A stretch of 64,000 bases of DNA, taken from NCBI RefSeq assembly GCF_033096465.1, contig NZ_AP028156.1:839501-903500 (forward strand), read 5' to 3'. Every line of letters begins with the position of its first letter. Positions within the stretch are counted from its first letter, which is position 1. Origin of the DNA: Blautia luti (GTDB taxonomy: Bacteria > Bacillota > Clostridia > Lachnospirales > Lachnospiraceae). Of the stretch, positions 21,344 to 28,876 are shown one piece after another. The notes under the pieces were generated by a model. That model saw only the letters and a list, made by a program, of their open reading frames with translations, was not told the DNA's origin and made no database searches. The translations under genes were made by a program, and so were the position numbers.

Positions 21344-22252
21344 TTGGAGAAAGTGATAATCATAGGCGCCGGACCTGCTGGAATTTCCGCTGCACTTTAT
21401 GCAGTAAGAGGAAATCTGGATCCGTTGGTAATCAATAACGGGATCGGGGCTTTGGAGAAAGCAGAGAAAATAGAAAATTATTACGGACTGGAGCATCCGT
21501 TGTCCGGTCAGGAATTGTATGATACGGGAATCGCCCAGGCGAAAGCGCTTGGTGTACGAATATTAGATGCACAGGTTCTTGGAGTCGGCGGTTTTGATAC
21601 CTTTGTGGTAAAAACTACAAAGGGTGAATTTGAAACACAGAGCCTGATCCTTGCAACAGGAAGCAGACGTGCTGCACCGAAGATTCCGGGTGTTAAAGAA
21701 TTTGAGGGAAAAGGTGTCAGCTACTGTGCAATCTGTGATGCTTTCTTTTACAGAGGCAAAAATGTAGCAGTTCTGGGAAACGGTGACTTTGCTATGCATG
21801 AAGCAAAGGAACTGTCCAATACAGCTTCTACAGTAACTATTTATACAAACGGTGAAGAACCGGAATTTACCCCTGAAGGAAATATCAGTGTAAATACAAT
21901 GAAAATCCAGTCTGTAGAAGGGGATGACCTGGTATCAGGAATCCGTCTTGCACCAGATATACAGGCACAGGAAATGAATGCAGATGCAGGTCAGCAGGCA
22001 AATGATTTCTGCCCTGCAGCAGGTGTATTTATCGCGATGGGAACTGCCGGAAGTACCGAGATCGCCCGTCAGATGGGAGCGGATCTGACAGAAAAAGGCA
22101 ATATCAAAGTTGATGAAAATATGGAAACAACTATTCCGGGACTTTATGCGGCAGGTGACTGCACCGGTGGACTTCTTCAGGTGGCGAAGGCTGTCTATGA
22201 GGGTGCACAGGCAGGCATTAATGCCGGAAAATATGTAAGATCATTAAAATAA
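21344..22252 (+). CDS. trxB: Thioredoxin reductase-like flavoprotein
   Basis: 302 residues, starting at TTG 21344 (EKVIIIGAGPAGISAAL). The FAD-binding GAGPAG, the redox pair Cys128-Cys131 in CAICDAFF and the terminal AGDCTGGLLQVAKAV match thioredoxin reductases. The second nucleotide-binding region reads LGNGDFAMHEAKEL, and the HRRDxxR-type motif that grips the NADPH phosphate is missing (VTIYTNGEEPEF occupies that place). It may therefore take electrons from ferredoxin, like the clostridial FFTR enzymes, instead of NADPH; that is inference. Thioredoxin follows 24 bases downstream. Confidence 0.88.
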   Translation: MEKVIIIGAGPAGISAALYAVRGNLDPLVINNGIGALEKAEKIENYYGLEHPLSGQELYDTGIAQAKALGVRILDAQVLGVGGFDTFVVKTTKGEFETQSLILATGSRRAAPKIPGVKEFEGKGVSYCAICDAFFYRGKNVAVLGNGDFAMHEAKELSNTASTVTIYTNGEEPEFTPEGNISVNTMKIQSVEGDDLVSGIRLAPDIQAQEMNADAGQQANDFCPAAGVFIAMGTAGSTEIARQMGADLTEKGNIKVDENMETTIPGLYAAGDCTGGLLQVAKAVYEGAQAGINAGKYVRSLK

Positions 22253-22276
22253 GAACAAGTAAAGGAGACATCAATC

Positions 22277-22579
22277 ATGGCAAAAGAGATTACTGTAGCA
22301 AATTTTGAAACAGAAGTATTAAAATCCGAGAAACCGATCCTGATCGATTTCTGGGCAACATGGTGCGGACCATGCATGCGCCAGGGTCCAATCGTAGAAG
22401 AACTGGCAGAAGAAGGCTATGCAGTAGGTAAAGTAGACGTAGACCAGAACATGGCACTTGCACAGCAGTTCCGTGTAGTCAGCATTCCGACAATGATCCT
22501 GTTCAAGGACGGAGCAGAAGCGAAACGCTTCGTAGGTCTTACTTCCAAAGAAGAATTGAAGAGTGCTCTGGATGCATAA
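22277..22579 (+). CDS. trxA: Thioredoxin
   Basis: 100 residues with the full thioredoxin fold pattern: FWATWCGPCM with redox Cys30 and Cys33, VGKVDVDQN, and the cis-proline SIPTMILF. It reduces cytoplasmic disulfides and is presumably kept reduced by the flavoprotein encoded just upstream. AAAGGAG stands 11 bases before the ATG. Confidence 0.97.
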   Translation: MAKEITVANFETEVLKSEKPILIDFWATWCGPCMRQGPIVEELAEEGYAVGKVDVDQNMALAQQFRVVSIPTMILFKDGAEAKRFVGLTSKEELKSALDA

Positions 22580-22629
22580 TAAAATACAACTGATGCAGAA
22601 ATCAGGATTATTGATTTGAACAGTTTGAG

Positions 22630-22667
22630 AAAGCAGGTTTGGCGAAAATGCAGACCTGCTTTTTTTG
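22630..22667 (+). terminator. Intrinsic terminator after trxA
   Basis: AAAGCAGGT and ACCTGCTTT form a stem around a 15-base loop, followed by T residues. Confidence 0.85.
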
Positions 22668-22747
22668 CTACAGACAATTTGCACAGTATGTCCCGAGATT
22701 GTAGCATAGAAATAATAATGATAAAGTTTCTTAAAACTAATTAATAA

Positions 22748-22776
22748 TTGACGTTTTCAGACACTTATCTTATAAT
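22748..22776 (+). promoter_or_regulatory. feoAB promoter
   Basis: TTGACG (22748-22753), 17 bases, TATAAT (22771-22776). The palindrome TATAGAACTATA overlaps the expected start of transcription (22780-22791) and could be an iron-regulator site, though it matches no consensus I know. Confidence 0.75.
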
Positions 22777-22829
22777 TTCTATAGAACTATAAAAATAAAA
22801 AAAAGTATCAATAGATACAAAGGAGCGAC

Positions 22830-23060
22830 ATGACATTACTTGAGACAAAGACTGCGCAATGGTATCAGGTGGAGGAGATCCATGAGTGGGAAAATGTACA
22901 GAGGCGTCTGGAGGCACTGGGAATCCTGGAGGGAACCAGAGTGCAGGTGCTGAATCAGAAAAGAAACGGCTCCACGATCATCCGTGTCCGCGGAACCAGA
23001 TGGGCACTGGGAAAGGAAATCGCAGGGGGAATTGAGGTGAAAGAATATCATGAACAGTGA
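22830..23060 (+). CDS. feoA: Ferrous iron transport protein FeoA
   Basis: 76 residues with the SH3-like FeoA fold: a short N-terminal segment, RRLEALGILEGTRVQVL, and GSTIIRVRGTRWALGKEIAGGI. FeoA assists the FeoB channel at the cytoplasmic face of the membrane. AAGGAG precedes the ATG. Its last codons overlap the start of feoB by 11 bases, so the two are translationally coupled. Confidence 0.92.
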   Translation: MTLLETKTAQWYQVEEIHEWENVQRRLEALGILEGTRVQVLNQKRNGSTIIRVRGTRWALGKEIAGGIEVKEYHEQ

Positions 23061-25047
23061 ACATACCATTCAGGTAGCTTTCGTGGGAAATCCTAACTGC
23101 GGAAAAACTACATTATTCAATGCTCTTACAGGAGCCAATCTGAAAGTTGCCAACTGGCCCGGAGTTACAGTAGAGAAAAAAGAAGGAACTGCATTCTATA
23201 AGGGACAGAAGATCAATTTGATCGATACGCCGGGTATTTACAGCCTTACTTCCTATTCCATAGAAGAGAAAGTTACAAGAAACTGTGTGATGGAAGATGA
23301 TATTGATGTGATCGTCAATGTAGTGGACGCTTCTTCTCTGGAGCGAAATCTGTATCTGACTCTTCAGCTTCTGGAACTTGGAAAGCCTGTGATCCTGGCT
23401 ATGAATATGATGGATATTGTGAAAGAACGTGGAATGGAGATTGATAATCATCGTCTCCCGGAAATGCTGGGAAATATCCCGGTAGTGCCAGTTTCAGCCA
23501 GAAAAAGAACCGGACTGAATATACTTCTTCATGCGGTCAAGCACCATTATGAAGAAGATGTACAGGCACTGGTAGTAAAATATTCTGATGAGATTGAGAA
23601 TAAGATCACAATGGTGACAGAGAAATTGTGTGAAAAATATCCTGAACTGAGTTTTAAACGCTGGACGGCTATCAAGCTTCTGGAAGCAGATGAGCAGATG
23701 ATAAAGGCGTATCCGGTGGATCTGCCGACAGTTCTGGACAGAAGTTATGAAAAAGAAATCATCAATGGCAAATACAAATATATTGAAGAAATCATAGAGG
23801 AAGTACTGTTTTACAAGCACTCTTCCAAGGAAGAGATGACTGACCGTGTGGATCAGATCCTGACACACAGGATCTGGGGCGTTCCTGTATTTCTGGGAAT
23901 CATGGCACTGGTATTTTTCCTGACGTTTACCATCGGCGATCTTTTGAAAGGAGTATTTGAAACAGGCCTGGATGCATTGCTGAATGGAGCGACAGCATTG
24001 CTCACATCTATGAAAGTGGCAGACTGGATGATCTCCCTTGTGGTGGATGGAGCAATTGCCGGGGTAGGTGGAATCCTTACATTTCTGCCTAATATCTTTA
24101 TTCTGTTCCTGGCACTGGGAATTCTGGAAGACAGCGGGTATATGGCGAGAGTTGCCTACGTCATGGATGGGATCATGGGAAAGGTAGGACTTTCCGGAAA
24201 AGCATTCCTGCCTATGGTGCTTGGATTCGGCTGCAGTGTTCCTGCAGTCATGGCATCCAGAACGCTGGAAAAAGAAGAGGACAGAAGAAGAACGATCTTT
24301 TTGACACCATTTATGTCCTGTTCTGCCAGAATGCCGATCTATGTGCTGTTTTCTTCAATATTTTTCCCGGACTATGCAGCTGCGGTAGCATTTTCCCTGT
24401 ATGCACTGGGGCTGGTCATTGCTATTCTTATTGCGTTGATCATGGGAAAAATAAAAAAGGGTGACAGTGCAGGAAGCCTTCTTATGGAACTCCCGGAATA
24501 CAAGATGCCAAATGCAAGGACGATTGCCATTTACGTGTGGGAAAAGGTGAAAGACTATCTGAGTAAGGCAGGAACCACCATTTTTCTTGCATCTATTGTA
24601 ATCTGGTTTGTGTTGAATTTCGGCGTACATGGAATGGTACAGGATGTGCAGGAAAGTTTCGGTGCTGTCCTGGGACACTGGCTGGAACCAGTACTTGCAC
24701 CTGCAGGACTGGGATTGTGGCAGATCGCCCTTTCTCTTATTGCTGGACTTTCTGCAAAAGAAGTGGTAGTATCAAGTATGGCAGTGCTCTTTGGCATTGC
24801 AAATATTAACTCAGCAGCCGGTATGGCCGGTTTATCCACTGCTCTTGCACAGTACGGTTTCGGACCGGTCAATGCTTATGCACTGATGGTATTCTGCCTG
24901 CTTTATACACCTTGTATGGCAACAGTGGCGACCATTCATAAGGAGAGCGCATCCTGGAAGTTCACCATGAAGATGGTGCTGTTTCAGCTTGTCCTGGCCT
25001 ACGTCGCTGCTGTGATCGTATTTCAGGCAGGGAGTTTATTTTTATGA
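23050..25047 (+). CDS. feoB: Ferrous iron transporter FeoB
   Basis: 665 residues. The N-terminal GTPase has G1 GNPNCGKT at residues 13-20, G3 DTPGIYS and G4 NMMD, followed by a helical guanine-dissociation-inhibitor region. The membrane part contains the two Gate domains (GVGGILTFLPNIFILF and GFGCSVPAVMASRTL, the latter with the conserved Cys) and several helices; the usual small C-terminal domain seems reduced. It imports Fe2+ under anaerobic conditions. The stop overlaps the next ATG (ATGA), suggesting that the radical SAM gene belongs to the same operon. Confidence 0.97.
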   Translation: MNSEHTIQVAFVGNPNCGKTTLFNALTGANLKVANWPGVTVEKKEGTAFYKGQKINLIDTPGIYSLTSYSIEEKVTRNCVMEDDIDVIVNVVDASSLERNLYLTLQLLELGKPVILAMNMMDIVKERGMEIDNHRLPEMLGNIPVVPVSARKRTGLNILLHAVKHHYEEDVQALVVKYSDEIENKITMVTEKLCEKYPELSFKRWTAIKLLEADEQMIKAYPVDLPTVLDRSYEKEIINGKYKYIEEIIEEVLFYKHSSKEEMTDRVDQILTHRIWGVPVFLGIMALVFFLTFTIGDLLKGVFETGLDALLNGATALLTSMKVADWMISLVVDGAIAGVGGILTFLPNIFILFLALGILEDSGYMARVAYVMDGIMGKVGLSGKAFLPMVLGFGCSVPAVMASRTLEKEEDRRRTIFLTPFMSCSARMPIYVLFSSIFFPDYAAAVAFSLYALGLVIAILIALIMGKIKKGDSAGSLLMELPEYKMPNARTIAIYVWEKVKDYLSKAGTTIFLASIVIWFVLNFGVHGMVQDVQESFGAVLGHWLEPVLAPAGLGLWQIALSLIAGLSAKEVVVSSMAVLFGIANINSAAGMAGLSTALAQYGFGPVNAYALMVFCLLYTPCMATVATIHKESASWKFTMKMVLFQLVLAYVAAVIVFQAGSLFL

Positions 25048-26723
25048 AAATCATGTTAGCGGCATTTAATGCCAAATATATACATTCCAATCTTGCAGTC
25101 TATGATCTGAAAGCATATGCGCAGAAATACGCATCCAATGTGATCCTTAAAGAATACACTATCAATCAGCAGAAAGATGACATCCTTCGAGATATCTATC
25201 TGGAACAGCCGGATGTGGTGTGTGTTTCCTGTTATATCTGGAACATTACCTTTGTGAAGGAGCTGATGCGTGATCTTGCGAAAATTCTTCCGGGCGTTTC
25301 CTTCTGGGCAGGCGGCCCGGAAGTTTCTTTTGATGCGCCTCAGTTTCTGGAAGAGAATCAGGAATTTACCGGTGTGATGGCAGGGGAAGGGGAGGAAACT
25401 TTCCTGGAGCTTGCCGGACATTATATAGAGCAGAAACCGGAGGAACTGAAAGAAATCACCGGGATCTGTTACAGAGATGCAGAGGGAATCCATCACAATG
25501 GATGGAGACACATTCTGGATCTGTCCTCGATTCCCTTTATCTATGAAAATCTGGAGGATTTCAAAAACCGTATTATTTATTATGAGAGCAGCAGAGGCTG
25601 TCCTTTTTCCTGCAGCTACTGTCTTTCTTCCATTGATAAAAAGCTCAGGTTCAGGGATACGGAGCTGGTAAAAAAAGAACTGCAGTTTTTCCTGGATCAT
25701 AAGGTACCGCAGGTAAAATTTGTGGACAGGACTTTTAACTGTAAACATGATCATGCAATGGAAATCTGGAAATATATCAAAGAGCATGACAATGGGATCA
25801 CAAATTTCCATTTCGAGATTTCCGCAGATCTTCTCAGGGAAGAGGAGCTGCAGGTGATGGAAGGAATGCGCCCGGGACTGATCCAGCTGGAGATCGGTGT
25901 ACAGTCCACCAATCCACAGACTATCAAAGCTATTCACAGAACCATGGATTTTCAGGAACTTACCAGGATCGTAAACAGGATCCACAGTTTCGGAAATATC
26001 CATCAGCATCTGGATCTGATTGCTGGATTGCCATATGAAGATTATGACAGTTTCAGAAAGTCCTTTAATGATGTATATGCCCTGAAACCGGAGCAGCTGC
26101 AGCTGGGATTTTTGAAGGTATTAAAAGGATCCCATATGCAGGAAATGTGCGGGGAATACGGGATCGTCCATAAAGAACAGGAGCCGTATGAGGTTCTTTT
26201 TACCAGATGGGTGGATTACGGAGATGTTTTAAAGCTGAAAACTGTGGAAAATATGGTGGAAGTGTATTATAATAGTGGTCAATTCAAAAAGACTCTTGAA
26301 TATGCGGAGAGATTTTTTGAAGATGCTTTTTCCATCTATGAACGCCTGGGGCAGTTTTATGTGGAAAAGGGATACGGAGATGTTTCACACAGCAGGATGC
26401 GGCGTTATGAAATCCTTCTGGAGTTTCTGGAAACCATACCTGGAATTTCCAGAGAGGAGATTGCAGACCAGATGGTCATGGATCTTTATCTGCGGGAGAA
26501 TCTGAAGAGCAGACCTGGATTTGCCAGCGACCAGAAAGCCTATGAGAAGCCTGTATGGGATTTCCGAAAGAAAGAAAATGTAGCGAAAAATGCACATGTA
26601 GAAGTATTTGGAGATAAAAAAGCTGTGCTGTTCGATTATAATCATCGTGATCCTCTGACAAACAATGCCTATGTGGAGGATGTAACAGAACAGGTATTTG
26701 AAAAAGCACAGAGTCTGGTATGA
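25044..26723 (+). CDS. B12-binding-domain radical SAM protein (DUF4080-like)
   Basis: 559 residues. An N-terminal cobalamin-binding-like Rossmann domain (KIMLAAFNAKYIHSNLAVYDL) is followed by a radical SAM core with the cluster motif Cys186-x3-Cys190-x2-Cys193 (CPFSCSYC) and a C-terminal region of unknown role. Many members lack the cobalamin-binding histidine; I do not see a clear DxHxxG here, so cobalamin use is uncertain. The substrate is unknown. It overlaps feoB by four bases, so iron supply and this iron-sulphur enzyme are probably co-expressed. Confidence 0.85.
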   Translation: MKIMLAAFNAKYIHSNLAVYDLKAYAQKYASNVILKEYTINQQKDDILRDIYLEQPDVVCVSCYIWNITFVKELMRDLAKILPGVSFWAGGPEVSFDAPQFLEENQEFTGVMAGEGEETFLELAGHYIEQKPEELKEITGICYRDAEGIHHNGWRHILDLSSIPFIYENLEDFKNRIIYYESSRGCPFSCSYCLSSIDKKLRFRDTELVKKELQFFLDHKVPQVKFVDRTFNCKHDHAMEIWKYIKEHDNGITNFHFEISADLLREEELQVMEGMRPGLIQLEIGVQSTNPQTIKAIHRTMDFQELTRIVNRIHSFGNIHQHLDLIAGLPYEDYDSFRKSFNDVYALKPEQLQLGFLKVLKGSHMQEMCGEYGIVHKEQEPYEVLFTRWVDYGDVLKLKTVENMVEVYYNSGQFKKTLEYAERFFEDAFSIYERLGQFYVEKGYGDVSHSRMRRYEILLEFLETIPGISREEIADQMVMDLYLRENLKSRPGFASDQKAYEKPVWDFRKKENVAKNAHVEVFGDKKAVLFDYNHRDPLTNNAYVEDVTEQVFEKAQSLV

Positions 26724-26742
26724 ATTTAAAGAGGTGAATGAA

Positions 26743-26847
26743 ATGGGAATGTTTAATCCGAAAAACCGTAAGGTCATTACAGCCATCATTGCAATCATTC
26801 TGGTACTTGCAATGGTAGTTCCTACTGTACTTTCTCTTCTTGTTTAG
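26743..26847 (+). CDS. 34-residue single-pass membrane peptide
   Basis: A short frame with AAAGAGGTG before the ATG encodes a basic start (MGMFNPKNRKV) and one hydrophobic helix (ITAIIAIILVLAMVVPTVL). It sits between the radical SAM gene (19 bases upstream) and the next gene (nine bases downstream) in an unbroken operon, which supports it being real. Its size and layout resemble small membrane proteins that modulate a larger partner; the function is unknown. Confidence 0.7.
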   Translation: MGMFNPKNRKVITAIIAIILVLAMVVPTVLSLLV

Positions 26848-26856
26848 GAGTGAGGG

Positions 26857-27474
26857 ATGAGACTGGGACAGGCGGCAATGGAAGCTCTGAGAGCCGAGAT
26901 CACAGGATGTCTGCAGCCGGGAGATGAGCTGGCAGTTGTATGTCCGGTAGGGCTGAAAGGAACCTCCATTATTGCGGAACAGAAGAAAGAGAGACTGGCA
27001 GAGCAGTTTTCTGCCGGGTTTATTTATAACTGCAGGACACTTTTCAGAGATTATGGAGCTGGAGAAACGGTATCTGTAAAGGACAGTACGGTATGGAAGA
27101 TGGCGCAGGAGGCAGGTGTCAGTGCACTTTATGCCATGAAGGAAGGCGGCTTTTTAAGTGCACTGTGGAAAATGGCAGAGGCGTCACAGGTGGGGCTGAC
27201 TGTGGATTTTCGTAAGGTGCCTATACGACAGGAGACCATAGAGGTATGTGAGATCTTTGATATCAATCCGTACAGACTGGAATCCGAAGGCTCTGTTCTG
27301 TTGGGAATCCGAGGCGGTCAGGAACTGGTACAGAAACTTCGTCAGGAAGGATATATGGCAGAGATCATCGGACAGACAAACGATGGAAACGACAGGCTTC
27401 TGTACAGCGGTTCCGGTGTCCGTTATCTGGAACGTCCGGGAGAGGACGAACTTTATAAGATAAAAATGTTATAA
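26857..27474 (+). CDS. AIR-synthase-related (PurM/HypE C-terminal-like) protein
   Basis: 205 residues. The arrangement MRLGQAAMEALRAEI, ALYAMKEGGFLSALWKMAEAS, FRKVPIRQETIEVCEIFDINPYRLESEGSVL and LRQEGYMAEIIGQ resembles the C-terminal domain of the PurM/ThiL/HypE/SelD ATP-binding superfamily. The N-terminal half with the ATP-binding motif of full-length members is missing, so it may be a stand-alone half that binds a nucleotide or a partner. GGAGTGAGG precedes the ATG. It is in the feoAB-radical SAM-trmL run. Confidence 0.75.
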   Translation: MRLGQAAMEALRAEITGCLQPGDELAVVCPVGLKGTSIIAEQKKERLAEQFSAGFIYNCRTLFRDYGAGETVSVKDSTVWKMAQEAGVSALYAMKEGGFLSALWKMAEASQVGLTVDFRKVPIRQETIEVCEIFDINPYRLESEGSVLLGIRGGQELVQKLRQEGYMAEIIGQTNDGNDRLLYSGSGVRYLERPGEDELYKIKML

Positions 27475-27490
27475 AAAAGGAATCATAAAA

Positions 27491-27991
27491 ATGGCAAAAC
27501 TTAATATTGTACTTCATGAGCCGGAGATTCCGGCGAATACAGGAAATATCGGCCGTACCTGTGTAGCAACAGGTACCAGACTTCATCTCATTGAGCCTCT
27601 GGGTTTTTCTCTGAGTGAAAAAGCCTTAAAGAGAGCCGGAATGGACTACTGGAAAGATCTGGATGTGACCACATATCTGGATTTCGAAGACTTTTTGGAG
27701 AAGAATCCGGGAGCAAAAATTTACTATGCAACGACAAAAGCACCGCAGACTTACACAGACGTTCATTACGAAGAAGACTGCTACATCATGTTCGGAAAAG
27801 AGAGCGCCGGAATTCCGGAAGATATTCTGGTAAAGAACCAGGAAACCTGCGTAAGGATCCCGATGATCGGAGACATCCGTTCCCTGAATCTGAGCAACTC
27901 TGTAGCCATCGTTTTGTACGAAGCACTGCGCCAGAATAATTTTGACCACATGAATCTGGAAGGACATCTGAGAAATTACGACTGGAAATAA
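27491..27991 (+). CDS. trmL: tRNA (cytidine/uridine-34 2'-O)-methyltransferase
   Basis: 166 residues, a compact SPOUT-fold enzyme. The start NIVLHEPEIPANTGNIGRTC, the segment LIEPLGFSL and the knot motifs MFGKESAGIPEDIL and IRSLNLSNSVAIVLYEA are characteristic of TrmL. It methylates the ribose at wobble position 34 of tRNA-Leu species using S-adenosylmethionine. A weak AAAAAGGAATC site precedes the ATG. It is the last gene of the operon starting at feoA. Confidence 0.95.
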   Translation: MAKLNIVLHEPEIPANTGNIGRTCVATGTRLHLIEPLGFSLSEKALKRAGMDYWKDLDVTTYLDFEDFLEKNPGAKIYYATTKAPQTYTDVHYEEDCYIMFGKESAGIPEDILVKNQETCVRIPMIGDIRSLNLSNSVAIVLYEALRQNNFDHMNLEGHLRNYDWK

Positions 27992-28049
27992 GTATACTTA
28001 ATTCAAATCCACAGATAACGGGGGAGATGGTTATTGGTGGAACAATGTA

Positions 28050-28634
28050 ATGGAAACAAACAGGAGAATTGATATGCCAAATGCGACCAAAGCAGCACTG
28101 GAAGAATCTCTGAAAAGGCTTCTTCTGAAAAAACCTCTGGACAAGATTACGATCACAGACCTCACCACAGACTGCGGAATCAGCCGTATGGCTTTTTACT
28201 ACCATTTCAAAGATATCTATGATCTGGTAGAATGGTCCTGCGTAGAAGACGGGGCAAAGGCGCTTCAGGGAAAGAAGACTTCCGAGTCCTGGACAGAGGG
28301 ACTGACTCAGATTTTTGAGGCAGTTCTGGAAAACAAACCATTTATCATGAATGTTTACAGAAATGCAGACAGGGAACGAATGGAAAATTATCTTTACAAA
28401 CTCACTTATGATCTGATCGCCGGTGTGGTGGAAGAGAAGAGTAAAGGATTGGATCTCACGGAAGAGGATAAGAAATTCATTGCGAATTTTTATAAATATG
28501 GGTTCGTAGGAATCATGATCGAGTGGATCCAGGCAGGAATGAAAGAGGATATCGAGGAACTGGTAAATAAGATGAGTCTGACTCTTCATGATACTGTAAC
28601 GACTTCTGTTCAGAATTTCCAACAGGATAAATAA
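28050..28634 (+). CDS. TetR/AcrR-family transcriptional regulator
   Basis: 194 residues. The N-terminal helix-turn-helix covers about residues 12-55 (LEESLKRLLLKKPLDKITI, then CGISRMAFYYHFKDIYDLV). The C-terminal ligand domain resembles the DhaS/TetR_C_8-like group. It could start at the second Met (28074, PNATKAALEES); neither start has a strong ribosome binding site. The oleate hydratase gene follows in the same direction after a terminator, so it is a plausible target, but this is inference. Confidence 0.85.
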   Translation: METNRRIDMPNATKAALEESLKRLLLKKPLDKITITDLTTDCGISRMAFYYHFKDIYDLVEWSCVEDGAKALQGKKTSESWTEGLTQIFEAVLENKPFIMNVYRNADRERMENYLYKLTYDLIAGVVEEKSKGLDLTEEDKKFIANFYKYGFVGIMIEWIQAGMKEDIEELVNKMSLTLHDTVTTSVQNFQQDK

Positions 28635-28641
28635 AGTTCTT

Positions 28642-28690
28642 TACAAAAACCGTGGGATGATAAAAAACTTATCATTTTGCGGTTTTTGTA
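28642..28690 (+). terminator. Terminator after the TetR gene
   Basis: TACAAAAACCG pairs with CGGTTTTTGTA, with a TGATAA/TTATCA inner stem. Both flanks are A/T-rich. Confidence 0.85.
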
Positions 28691-28876
28691 AATTGAAGAA
28701 CAATATTTTTACTGTTAATATACAGCCATAGCAACAAAGAGATACAGACAAAACAAAGTTCAGATGGATGAAATGCCTGCTATATGGGAAATATGTAGAT
28801 TAAGAAAGCAGCATTTGTAATCGCAGATCTGAAAGAATTTTCGAAAAACAAAGTTCGAGAAAGGTGGATGTGTATT

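Noticed and set aside
25056..26009. 317-codon minus-strand frame inside the radical SAM gene
   Set aside because: Lies opposite the conserved cluster motif; no start signal or recognisable domain.
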